From contig CALFAM010000254.1 of NCBI GenBank assembly GCA_937948815.1, positions 1-35,849 on the forward strand: a DNA stretch of 35,849 nucleotides. The letters are read 5' to 3'. The notes beneath the pieces are model-generated. The model did not search any database. It had not been told where the DNA came from and saw only the letters and a program-made list of their open reading frames with translations. A program made the translations under genes and the position numbers. This DNA comes from an uncultured bacterium (GTDB taxonomy: Bacteria > Acidobacteriota > Thermoanaerobaculia > Multivoradales > J023). This document shows positions 24,605 through 32,933 of this stretch, piece after piece. Positions within the stretch are counted from its first letter, which is position 1. Every line of letters begins with the position of its first letter.

Positions 24605-26554
24605 GTGCTGGGCCGCGCGACCTTCACCCGCTCGACGGCTCCCACCTCGGGGCTGCGGCTTCTCATCGCGGGGCTTGTCGTGGCCGCTTTCAACGCAGCG
24701 CCGACGGCGGCGGAGACCATTGTCGAGCGGTCGATCGAGGTGACCATCCTGGCCGATGGCACCTTGCGGGAGAGCACGCGCCTGTTGGTGCGCATCGACA
24801 ATGAGGACGACGTGAGCAGCTGGTCGACCTACCGGCTGTTTCTCGACGCCAATCGTCGCGTCGAGGCATTGGATGTGCGTGTGCGGGCGCCTGATGGCGG
24901 CGTGCGAGTCGTTGGTGAGGACGAGCACGAGGAAGTCGCTCGCCGGGTCGGTGGCGTTCTCCACGGCTCGCAACGAGACCTGTTGGTTCGTGTGGCGCCC
25001 CTCACGCCGGGTGAGCTACTCGAGGTCCGGCATACCGTCGCCTTCGCGCCGTACTTCCCAGCCAGCCGAATCAATGTGCGGGGCCTGGGCAGCATCGAGA
25101 AGCTGCAGGTGCGGGTGAACGGTGCCAGTGATCACTGGCGGGACCATGGGCGTTGGCGACTCGAAGGCGCGACGGCAGGGCTGGTCGTCGAGGAGCAGCC
25201 CGATGGGATCGAGATCCTCGGGAACGCGCTCCCGCGCATCGAGCTGCCGCGGCTCGCGCTGGACGAAGAGGCTGGCGCGGTGCTGCGCTTCGCCTGGGGG
25301 CCCGCGACCGAGTGGGGCGACATCGGTGCCTGGTACCGCACGCTGCATCGCGACCTTCCTGCGCCGTCTCCCGTCGTGGCGCAGACCGCCCGCGAGGTCG
25401 TCGCCGGGGCCACCTCCCGGCGCGAGAAGCTCGATCATCTGATTCGCTTTCTCGAGCAGAAGATTCGCTATGTCGCGGTCTCGATCGGCGAAGGGAACGT
25501 TCGGCCTTCGCCGGCGGATGAGACGCTCGCGCGGCAGTGGGGAGACTGCAAGGACAAGACGCTGCTGCTGATCGAGCTGCTGCGCGCCGTCGACATCGAG
25601 GCGTTTCCTGCCCTGGTGCGTTTCGATCTCGATGGGCGGATCGATCGCGCGTTTCCGTCTCCTTTCGAGTTCAACCATGTGATCGCGGCGTTGCCCGTCG
25701 GCGCCACGGACGGGACGAACGCTGATGAGTATGGCGTCCAGGTGTCGACGTCGGACCCGGTCGCGGCCGGTCTGCTCTTCGTCGATACGACCCAACAGCG
25801 GGCCGCGGGTCATTGGTTGGCTCCCGGCCTCCAGGGGCAGGATGCACTGGTGGTCGACGCTTCTGGCGGCCGGCTCGTCGAGACGCCGATCTTGGTCGAT
25901 CAGGAGCGGCGCTCTCTCGAGGCCACCTTGCGCGTCCTCCCCAACGGCGACGCCCATGGAGATCTGGTGCTGACCCTCTCCGGTGAGCCGGCCTACAAGG
26001 CGCTCGGGTGGCTGCAACGGCTGAGCGCGACGGAAGCCGGTGCCGAAGCAGCCGGCCTGCTCGCCTCATTGGTGCCCGGTGCGAAACTCGAAGCCGTGCG
26101 GATCGCGCCGATGGAGGGAACAGTTCCGACGGTCACCATCCTCGCGACCATCAATCTACCTGCGCTGCTGCCGCGTCTCGACACGGGGCGTCCCTCATTC
26201 CAGCTCCCCGGCATGCGCGTCGCGCCTTCACCCGGTGACCTCTCGGATGGTCAGGTGGCGCGCGCTCTGCCGGCAACGACCGCGGCAGCGAGATGGACCC
26301 TGGCATTGCCGCCGGGTACCGTCTGCACCTCTCAGACTCGCGATGTGCAGGTCGATGTCCCCGTGGGGCGATTCGACCAGCAGATCTCGGCGAATGGTGG
26401 GCAGCTCGTGATCACCCGGGTCGCTACGCTCCGGCAGCGCTTCGTGCCTGCCAGCGGGCTTCCGGATCTCCACGCCCTGGCCCTATCCGAGCACCGTGCC
26501 CACCGTCGTCGGTTGCGCCTCGTCTGTGACCAAGAGGCCGATCCATCGACCTGA
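24605..26554 (+). CDS. DUF3857 / transglutaminase-like protein with intact triad
   Basis: Exported protein of 649 aa. A signal peptide (LRLLIAGLVVAAFNAAPTAAE) is followed by DUF3857 (about 40-250, with VRHTVAFAPYFP). The transglutaminase-like core has the complete triad: C315 in WGDCKDKTLLL, H358 in FNHVIAALP and D394 in LFVDTTQQ. A C-terminal beta domain follows. Such proteins are periplasmic or secreted; substrate and reaction (peptidase, transamidase) are not known. The GTG at 24605 is chosen because it is the in-frame start nearest the signal peptide, 8 bp after the preceding gene. An open frame extends upstream to 24263 but has no coding character. No clear Shine-Dalgarno sequence is seen, so coupling to the preceding gene is likely. 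Confidence 0.8.
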   Translation: MLGRATFTRSTAPTSGLRLLIAGLVVAAFNAAPTAAETIVERSIEVTILADGTLRESTRLLVRIDNEDDVSSWSTYRLFLDANRRVEALDVRVRAPDGGVRVVGEDEHEEVARRVGGVLHGSQRDLLVRVAPLTPGELLEVRHTVAFAPYFPASRINVRGLGSIEKLQVRVNGASDHWRDHGRWRLEGATAGLVVEEQPDGIEILGNALPRIELPRLALDEEAGAVLRFAWGPATEWGDIGAWYRTLHRDLPAPSPVVAQTAREVVAGATSRREKLDHLIRFLEQKIRYVAVSIGEGNVRPSPADETLARQWGDCKDKTLLLIELLRAVDIEAFPALVRFDLDGRIDRAFPSPFEFNHVIAALPVGATDGTNADEYGVQVSTSDPVAAGLLFVDTTQQRAAGHWLAPGLQGQDALVVDASGGRLVETPILVDQERRSLEATLRVLPNGDAHGDLVLTLSGEPAYKALGWLQRLSATEAGAEAAGLLASLVPGAKLEAVRIAPMEGTVPTVTILATINLPALLPRLDTGRPSFQLPGMRVAPSPGDLSDGQVARALPATTAAARWTLALPPGTVCTSQTRDVQVDVPVGRFDQQISANGGQLVITRVATLRQRFVPASGLPDLHALALSEHRAHRRRLRLVCDQEADPST

Positions 26555-26569
26555 ACGCACGATCCGCGC

Positions 26570-29368
26570 TCAGTCGTCGCGCAGCACCATCGCCGGATCG
26601 ACTTTGGCGGCTCGCCAGGCAGGCAGCAGGCAGGCCGCGGCCGCAACCGACAACAGGACCGCCGTGGTTGCCGCCAAGGTCGCAGGGTCATTGCTGCGGA
26701 CACCGAAGAGCAGGGACTCGAGCAGGCGGCCGAGCACGAATGCGCCCGCCGCGCCGATTCCTATTCCGATGCTGGTCATGAGCAGGCCCTGGCGAACCAC
26801 CAGTCCGAGGACGTGGCCGGCGCGGGCGCCGAGCGCCTTGCGAATGCCGATTTCCCCGAGCCGTTGGCGAACACCGTAGGCGAGCGTGCCATAGAGGCCG
26901 ATACCGGCGAGCAAGACGGCGGCTGCCGCGAACAGCGACATCAAGAGTGTGGCGAAACGGGCGCGGTCGACACCCCGGGCCACGACCTCGGTCATGGGAC
27001 GTACATCGTAGACGGCGAGCAGCGGATCGAGCTCTGCTGCCACCTGCCGGATCGCGGCTTCCGCGCCGAGGGCCATCCCGGGACCAGCGCTGGCAGAGCC
27101 ATCCAAGGCCACCGCGAAGGTGAGGTCCCAGTTGCGATCGGCAGCGAACTGTTCGTGCGGGATGTAGATCAGCGGTGTCGGCTGGTCGCGATGGGCGACC
27201 CGGGTGTCAGCGGTTACGCCGACGATGGTGCGCACCGTGCCACCGACCTGTACGCGTGTGCCGAGCACCTCGGTGTCGGCGAAGTAGCGGTCCGCGAGCG
27301 CCTGACTGACCAGCACGACCGCCTCGCTGTCGCCGCGGTCGTTGCGGGTGATGCCGCGGCCGCGCAAGAGTGAAATGCCGAAGGTGTCGAGGTACTGGCC
27401 ATCGACACAGCGAATCTCCGCGCTGGGCACTGGGGTGCCCTCTTGGCGCGGGCGACCCTCGATGCCGAAGCCCCAGTGATTGCGGTGCCCATCGGCTGGT
27501 AGCTTGGACGTCGCACCGGTCGCCCGGGCGCCAGGGAGCGCGCCGAGACGCTCGTGGAGCTGGCGATAGAAGGCGATGCGCTTTTCGGGATCGGCATAGC
27601 GGTAGTCGGGGAGGCGGAGCTTGAACGTCGTCACATTCTCCGCGTCGAATCCCAGCTCGACGGCTTGCAGCGCGCTGAAGCTGCGCATCAGCAAGCCGCC
27701 ACCGGTGAGCAGGATCAGCGCGCCCGCGACCTGGGTCACGACCAGTGAGGATTGAAAGCGCCGAAAGCCTGGCCGCGCGAGCCCGATGGTGCTTCGCACG
27801 GTTGTCGTCAGGCGCGTGAGCCGTAGGGCGCGCCCGGCTGGAATCAGGCTGAAGAAGAGACCGGCGAGCAGGGTCGTTGCCAGGGCGGTAAGCAAGACCG
27901 GGGTGTCGATGGCGATGGATGCGGCGCGGGGAAGCGACGCCGGTCGCAGGCGCGCGAGTAGCTCGACACCGCCGAAGGCGAGGGCAATGCCGGCCGCGCC
28001 ACCGAGCACCGAGACGACGACCCCTTCAGCCGCGCCGGCGCCGAGCAGGCGCACACCACCAGCCCCCATCGCCGAGCGGATCGCCATCTCTTGCTCGCGC
28101 CCGAGACCGCGTACCAGAAAGAGGTTCGCCACGTTGACGGCGCACACCAAGAGAACGAGCGCGCCCGACGCGAGCAAGGCCAGGAGCATGGGTCGCGCGC
28201 CACCCACCAGATCTTCGCTCAGCGGTACCAGGCGCGCGGAGACGCCCTTGTTGGTGCGTGGATGAACCGTGGCGATGCGCGCGAAGACCGCCTCCAGCTC
28301 GGCCTGTGCCTGTTCCGGGGCGACGCCGGGCTGCAGCCTGCCCACCGCGCTCAGGTAGAAGTTACCGCGGTGCCGCCCGTCGCTGGGTCGCAGATCGAGG
28401 GGCAGCCAGACGTCACGGTCGACACCGATGGTCTTGCCGAACTCCGGTGGCATGACGCCGACGACCGTCACGGCTGCACCGTCGAGCGCGATGGTGCGGC
28501 CGAGGGCTCCCGGATCGGCATTCAGGTGACGTGTCCACAGCCCGTGGCTGACGATCGCGACCGGTTGATGAGCCCGTGTGTCTTCAGCCGCATCCCCGCG
28601 CTCATCCGTCACTGCTGTGATTTCGTCTTCCTGGGTGAAAACACGGCCGAGCAGGGGTGGTGTGCCGAGGGCTTCGAAGAATCCTGCGGAAACCCGGAGC
28701 ATCTCGAGGCGCTCGGCACGGTCGCCTTCCGTGAGGTCGATCCCTTGCAGGCTGTAGTCGCTGAAGGCCCCGATCGCGGCGAAGCCCGTCGCCTGCTCCC
28801 GGAGGTCGAAGAGGTTGGGCGCGGCGAAGAAGCCACGATTGGCCCCGTGATCGGTCTCTTGGTAGAGCCGAACCACCTGCTCTGGCTGAGGGAAGGGCAG
28901 CGGATCGAGCAGCACGCCTTTGACGACGCTGATGATTGCCGTCGTGGCACCGACACCCAGCGCCAACGTCAGAATCGAGATCAGCGCCAGACCGGGATTC
29001 TTGGTGGCCAAGGTACGGACGGCGAGGCGGAGGTCGAGCAGAAACGAGCGCATGGTGTCTCCGAATCCAGAGGGTGAACGTGCGGGGCTGAAGTGGTCGT
29101 CGAATTGCCGGGCGGCTTCGCGCCGATCGGCGATCGCCGCGAGCAGCATGTCGGGAAGCTGGCGAAGCACGAAAGCGATCACGCCCCGCCGGCCCTTGCG
29201 GTCGCGGGCGTCGAGCAGACGAGCCGTGAACGTCTGGCGAAAGTCGTCTCCGAAGTCAGCCTGGAATCCGGGGGAGTACAGGCTGAGTAGCCAGCTCAAT
29301 ACGAGATGGAGGGGGCGGCCAAGCGTGGGCTCGCCCGAGGCCTTCGTGTCGGTATCGCGCGGGGTCAT
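26570..29368 (-). CDS. ADOP-family ABC transporter permease with N-terminal prefix domain
   Basis: 932 aa. A ~105-residue cytoplasmic-looking prefix (around FGDDFRQTFTARLLDARDRKGRRG) precedes the standard ADOP body, which starts at MRSFLLDLRLAVRTLATKN with the helix LALISILTLALGVGATTAI. MacB-type periplasmic core and FtsX modules occur twice, with helices near LLALLASGALVLLVCAVNVAN and LVVTQVAGALILLTGGGLL. Three closing helices end in ACLLPAWRAAKVDPAMVLRDD. The prefix resembles the 'permease prefix domain' of PadR-linked ADOPs. Its ATG overlaps the stop of the PadR-like gene by 4 bp, so the two are coupled. No ATPase gene is nearby. It converges with the second DUF3857 gene, 15 bp apart. Confidence 0.92.
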   Translation of the reverse strand: MTPRDTDTKASGEPTLGRPLHLVLSWLLSLYSPGFQADFGDDFRQTFTARLLDARDRKGRRGVIAFVLRQLPDMLLAAIADRREAARQFDDHFSPARSPSGFGDTMRSFLLDLRLAVRTLATKNPGLALISILTLALGVGATTAIISVVKGVLLDPLPFPQPEQVVRLYQETDHGANRGFFAAPNLFDLREQATGFAAIGAFSDYSLQGIDLTEGDRAERLEMLRVSAGFFEALGTPPLLGRVFTQEDEITAVTDERGDAAEDTRAHQPVAIVSHGLWTRHLNADPGALGRTIALDGAAVTVVGVMPPEFGKTIGVDRDVWLPLDLRPSDGRHRGNFYLSAVGRLQPGVAPEQAQAELEAVFARIATVHPRTNKGVSARLVPLSEDLVGGARPMLLALLASGALVLLVCAVNVANLFLVRGLGREQEMAIRSAMGAGGVRLLGAGAAEGVVVSVLGGAAGIALAFGGVELLARLRPASLPRAASIAIDTPVLLTALATTLLAGLFFSLIPAGRALRLTRLTTTVRSTIGLARPGFRRFQSSLVVTQVAGALILLTGGGLLMRSFSALQAVELGFDAENVTTFKLRLPDYRYADPEKRIAFYRQLHERLGALPGARATGATSKLPADGHRNHWGFGIEGRPRQEGTPVPSAEIRCVDGQYLDTFGISLLRGRGITRNDRGDSEAVVLVSQALADRYFADTEVLGTRVQVGGTVRTIVGVTADTRVAHRDQPTPLIYIPHEQFAADRNWDLTFAVALDGSASAGPGMALGAEAAIRQVAAELDPLLAVYDVRPMTEVVARGVDRARFATLLMSLFAAAAVLLAGIGLYGTLAYGVRQRLGEIGIRKALGARAGHVLGLVVRQGLLMTSIGIGIGAAGAFVLGRLLESLLFGVRSNDPATLAATTAVLLSVAAAACLLPAWRAAKVDPAMVLRDD

Positions 29369-29763
29369 GGCAGCGCTTCGTGGGCCAGCAGGTGGCGGGA
29401 ATGGGCGAGGTGGACCAAGCCGCGGGCATGTTCGAGGGCAGCGCGTAGTGCCTGGGTCCCCTCGGCCGTGAGGCGGTAGCGGCGGCTGGGCCGGCCGGGC
29501 CCTCTGGCCGGCTTTTCGGCGGGCTTTGGGGTTTCGGCTGGCCGATCGAGGATCTCGAGCCAGCCCAGTGCGACCGCTCGCTTGAGGTGTCGATAGAACG
29601 ATCCGAGGGGCGGGGATGGCGCAGCGTCCCAGCCGTCGATGACCTGAAGCGCTGCGTGGGCGGTGCGCGGGTGACCAACAAACGAGAGGAGAATCGCGAC
29701 GAGCTCGGGAGCGAGCCCGCTCTCCGGAGATGCGTGTGGCCGGCGCTGATTTCTATTTTTCAC
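29365..29763 (-). CDS. PadR-like transcriptional regulator
   Basis: Winged-helix protein of 132 aa from the GTG at 29763. The DNA-binding segment includes LAPELVAILLSFVG, LGSFYRHLKRAVALGWLEIL and, after a Pro/Lys-rich wing, RRYRLTAEGTQALRAALEHARGL, matching the PadR N-terminal fold. The frame is open to 29976, but that part is Arg/Pro-rich and unlike the family. TATAGT ends 6 nt before the GTG, which supports the start and suggests a leaderless transcript. It overlaps the ADOP gene by 4 bp, so it probably controls its own operon and perhaps the divergent ADOP gene. The HTH region is more diverged than in the PadR at 32544. Confidence 0.7.
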   Translation of the reverse strand: MKNRNQRRPHASPESGLAPELVAILLSFVGHPRTAHAALQVIDGWDAAPSPPLGSFYRHLKRAVALGWLEILDRPAETPKPAEKPARGPGRPSRRYRLTAEGTQALRAALEHARGLVHLAHSRHLLAHEALP

Positions 29764-29769
29764 AGTTTG

Positions 29770-29775
29770 ACTATA
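29770..29775 (-). promoter_or_regulatory. -10 TATAGT of the PadR-ADOP operon
   Basis: Near-consensus TATAGT on the minus strand ending 6 nt before GTG 29763, which would place the transcript start on the first base of the start codon. No -35 is evident. Confidence 0.5.
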
Positions 29776-29824
29776 CGTGTGCTGGAGCTGGAGGTTACCG
29801 AGATTGCAGCGGAAGTCCCCGGGC

Positions 29825-29860
29825 CAGGTGCGCGCTTCACCTGCGGGACGTGGCGTCCCG
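29825..29860. promoter_or_regulatory. two adjacent inverted repeats between divergent ADOP operons
   Basis: CAGGTG-7 nt-CACCTG (29825-29843), directly followed by CGGGACG-TGG-CGTCCCG (29844-29860). They lie between the minus-strand PadR promoter and the plus-strand ADOP start, where an operator for a dimeric regulator would be expected. Direct binding is inference. Confidence 0.45.
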
Positions 29861-29979
29861 GCTTCGGACACTCTGGCGCGAAATGGGCGGTGCGCTGAGC
29901 GATCAACACTTCGTGAAGCGGCCGGCGCGCAGGCAGGCGATTGGCACGGGCCTTGATACATCGCTGTTGGAGGCATCGA

Positions 29980-32397
29980 ATGGACGAACTAGTACGCGAT
30001 CTTCGCTTCGCGCTTCGTGCGCTTGCCCGCCAGCCCCTGTTCACCCTGGTCGCAGTCGCGACGCTGGCGCTCGGCGTCGGTGCCAACACGGCGATCTTCA
30101 GTGTCGTCTATGGTGTCGTCCTGAGGCCGCTTGCGCTGCCCGAGCCCGATCGTCTGATGACCGTTTGGGAGGACCACAGCGCGTTCGAGCGTCCGCATGA
30201 CGAGTGGACCAGCGGCACGACGTTGCGCGACTGGCAGGAGGGCAGCACGGCATTCACAGCGCTCGCGGGTTGGGGGCGGCGGTCGCCGAGCCTCACGGGA
30301 CTGGGCGAGCCGGAGCGCTTGACGGCCGAGGTCGTCTCACCGGCCTACTTCGAGGTCCTGGGCGTCCAACCTCAGCTCGGCCGGGCCTTTGTTGCGGAGG
30401 ATGGCGAGCAAGGCACGGCGCCCATGGTGGTGATCAGCCATCGCTTCTGGCAAGACCGATTTGGCGGTGACGATGCGGTGATCGGCCGCACGATCACCCT
30501 CGACAGCGTGACGCACGAAGTCGTGGGCGTCATGCCGGCCGACTTCCTCTCGCCGTTGACCGACGATGCTGTGCTTTGGCAGCCCGGTAAGCTGCCCTAC
30601 AACGACCAGGAGCGCGGCAGCTACTACCTGCGCGTCATCGGCCGTCTGGCCGTTGCCTACACGCCAGCCCAAGGCGAGGCCGAGCTCGAGGCCGTGATGG
30701 GGGGCCTTGCCGAACGCTTCCCCAACGCGTACGAAGGCATTGGCATCACGGTCGTTCCCCTCCACGAGCGACTCGTCGGCCCAGGCCGGCCAGCCCTCCG
30801 TGCGCTCATGCTGGCGGTCGGTTTCGTCTTGCTCGTGGCATGCGCCAACGTGGCCAACCTGTTGCTCGCCCGTGCATCGGTACGCAAGAGAGAGATGGCA
30901 CTGCGGGCTAGCCTGGGCGCTGGACGCGCGCGCCTGATCCGTCAGCTTCTCACCGAAAGCTTGTTGCTCGCGCTGGCCGGCGGTGCGGCCGGGATCGTGC
31001 TGGGAGCATGGGGGATTGATGTGCTGCGCACGATGCTGCCGGCCGGAACGCCCCGGTTGGAGAGTATCGCCCTGGATCTTCCGGTGTTGCTTTTCGCGCT
31101 CGCGGTCTCGGTCCTGACCGGCGTCTTGTTCGGGCTAGCGCCCGCCTTGGAGGCTTCCCGGGTGAACCTCTCCTCGGCACTGACGGCAGGGAGCCGCGGC
31201 ACGGACCGGCGTGGCGGACGCTTGCGGGCGTCGTTGGTGGTCGCCGAGGTGGCGCTGGCGCTGGTGCTGCTGGTCGGTGCCGGGTTGCTCGTGCGCTCGG
31301 TCTGGTCCTTGCTCGCCATCGACCCCGGGTTCGGCCGTGAGGGTCGTTTGGCGGCGCGCGTGACTCTGCCGAACGCGGGCTACGAAGATGACGAGCAGAT
31401 CCGGGCCTTCTGGTCGTCCCTGGTCGAGCGTCTCGAGGCCGAGCCAATGGTGGCCGACGCGGCAGCAACCAGTGTTCTTCCGATGGATACCCGCGATCAA
31501 GACACGACGTTCCGGATCGAAGGTGTGTCCGTTCCGGATCCGCTGACGCCCAACATCACCTGGTATCGATCGGTCACGGCCGGCTACTTCGAGACGATCG
31601 GCATGCGGATGGTCGCCGGACGTGGTTTCGAACCGCGCGACCGCGAAGGCGCGGAGCCTGTCGCCGTCGTCAACGAGACCCTCGTTCGACGCTTCTTCCC
31701 CGTTGGCAATCCGGTCGGTCGGCGGATTCGCTTCGGTACAAGCGGCGACCGCCCGTGGCTGACCGTGGTCGGCGTGGTGGCCGACGTACGGCAACAGGGG
31801 CTCGGCGAGCCGCCCGTCAGCGAGCTATTCATGCCCGCTCTCCAGCGGCCGGCGCGCTCCATGATGATGGTGGTGCGCAGCACGACCGCGCCTCCTGCCA
31901 TGCTCGCACCCGTCTTCCGCGCGACGCTTCGCGCCCTCGACCCCAACCTGCCGATCGCCACGCCCGAGACCCTCGACCAAGTCGTGCTTGGATCGGTCGC
32001 CACGCCGCGCCTCTTGATGAAGATGCTGGTCGGCTTTGCGGCGGTCGCGTTGGCACTCGCCACACTCGGAATCTACGGTCTCACGGCCTTCTCGGTGGCG
32101 CGTCGGACCCGCGAGATCGGCGTGCGCGTTGCCCTCGGGGCGGATGGCCGCGATGTTCGGCGCCTGATTCTCGGACGCGGCGCCCGCCTGGCCGGACTGG
32201 GAACCCTGCTCGGTCTTTGCGCGACGCTGGCTGGCGGCCGCGTGCTGCAGAGCCTGCTCTACGAGGTTTCGCCCGTCGACCCGCTGACCCTTGCCAGCAC
32301 CGCAGCGCTACTCTTGACGGCAGCGTTGGTGGCCTGCTGGCTACCAGCACGACGGGCCGCCCGCCTCGATCCGATCATAGCCTTGCGAGAAGAGTAG
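29980..32397 (+). CDS. ADOP-family ABC transporter permease
   Basis: 805 aa without a prefix domain: MDELVRDLRFALRALARQP then the helix LFTLVAVATLALGVGANTAI. Two MacB-type periplasmic cores alternate with FtsX modules; helices include LMLAVGFVLLVACANVANLLL, LLLALAGGAAGIVLGAWGI, LFALAVSVLTGVLFGLAPAL and LVVAEVALALVLLVGAGLL. The last three helices end at VACWLPARRAARLDPIIALREE. The ATG at 29980 has GGAGG 6 nt upstream and a possible -10 GATACAT at 29955-29961. It is divergent from the PadR-ADOP pair and is followed 146 bp later by a second PadR gene. No ATPase is adjacent. Substrate unknown. Confidence 0.92.
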   Translation: MDELVRDLRFALRALARQPLFTLVAVATLALGVGANTAIFSVVYGVVLRPLALPEPDRLMTVWEDHSAFERPHDEWTSGTTLRDWQEGSTAFTALAGWGRRSPSLTGLGEPERLTAEVVSPAYFEVLGVQPQLGRAFVAEDGEQGTAPMVVISHRFWQDRFGGDDAVIGRTITLDSVTHEVVGVMPADFLSPLTDDAVLWQPGKLPYNDQERGSYYLRVIGRLAVAYTPAQGEAELEAVMGGLAERFPNAYEGIGITVVPLHERLVGPGRPALRALMLAVGFVLLVACANVANLLLARASVRKREMALRASLGAGRARLIRQLLTESLLLALAGGAAGIVLGAWGIDVLRTMLPAGTPRLESIALDLPVLLFALAVSVLTGVLFGLAPALEASRVNLSSALTAGSRGTDRRGGRLRASLVVAEVALALVLLVGAGLLVRSVWSLLAIDPGFGREGRLAARVTLPNAGYEDDEQIRAFWSSLVERLEAEPMVADAAATSVLPMDTRDQDTTFRIEGVSVPDPLTPNITWYRSVTAGYFETIGMRMVAGRGFEPRDREGAEPVAVVNETLVRRFFPVGNPVGRRIRFGTSGDRPWLTVVGVVADVRQQGLGEPPVSELFMPALQRPARSMMMVVRSTTAPPAMLAPVFRATLRALDPNLPIATPETLDQVVLGSVATPRLLMKMLVGFAAVALALATLGIYGLTAFSVARRTREIGVRVALGADGRDVRRLILGRGARLAGLGTLLGLCATLAGGRVLQSLLYEVSPVDPLTLASTAALLLTAALVACWLPARRAARLDPIIALREE

Positions 32398-32501
32398 ACC
32401 GAAGCGCGACTCTCGCTGGGCTGTCGCGCAGGATCAGCACGACAGCAGGGTGAACCGGCATGCAGTCATAATGGCGCTGGGCGGATTGGCCGGGCCTGCT
32501 T

Positions 32502-32518
32502 GATCGACCGGTTCGATC
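32502..32518. promoter_or_regulatory. inverted repeat upstream of the PadR gene
   Basis: GATCGA (32502-32507), 5 nt, TCGATC (32513-32518), located 26 bp before the GTG at 32544 and downstream of a -10-like CATAAT (32467-32472). It is a plausible autoregulatory operator; evidence is symmetry and position only. Confidence 0.35.
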
Positions 32519-32543
32519 GATTGGGCCGCTCGACCACGCCGAG

Positions 32544-32912
32544 GTGACCCGCGTGAAGAATGCGTCTGCCACAACACCGCCGCTCAAGCCGGTGGAGTTT
32601 CTGATCCTCTTGATGCTTGTCGACGCGCCGTGTCACGGCTACGGCATCATGCTGTCGGTCGACGCAGCAACGGATGGCGCCGTCCGGCTCGACGCGGGCA
32701 ACCTCTATCGTTCGCTGCGCAAGTTTCAGCGCGAAGGCTTCGTCGCCAAGATCGAGCGGCGCGCAGCACCGGAGTCGGACGACGAGCGGCGGCAGTACTA
32801 CGCGCTCACGCCACGCGGTCGGCAGGCGGCCACGGACGAGGCGCGTCGTATCGAGGGCCTTCTACGCCTCGAACCCGCGCACCGCCTCCTCCATGGCGAG
32901 CCCCCGAGCTAA
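32544..32912 (+). CDS. PadR family transcriptional regulator
   Basis: 122 aa, a compact PadR winged-helix: VEFLILLMLVDAPCHGYGIML, the recognition region DAGNLYRSLRKFQREGFVAKI, the wing ESDDERRQYYALTPRGRQAA and a short C-terminal helix. This is the s-PadR form typically found beside ADOP permease genes, where it is thought to regulate them. Start at GTG 32544; a second in-frame GTG at 32553 is possible, and neither has a strong Shine-Dalgarno sequence. It lies 146 bp downstream of the plus-strand ADOP gene and ends 21 bp before the stop codon of the convergent BNR-repeat gene. Confidence 0.9.
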   Translation: MTRVKNASATTPPLKPVEFLILLMLVDAPCHGYGIMLSVDAATDGAVRLDAGNLYRSLRKFQREGFVAKIERRAAPESDDERRQYYALTPRGRQAATDEARRIEGLLRLEPAHRLLHGEPPS

Positions 32913-32933
32913 GGGGGCCCGCTTCACCCTGCG

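Noticed and set aside
22966..24801. 611-codon minus-strand open frame opposite the first DUF3857 gene
   Set aside because: Low-quality composition, and it covers a clearly coding plus-strand gene.
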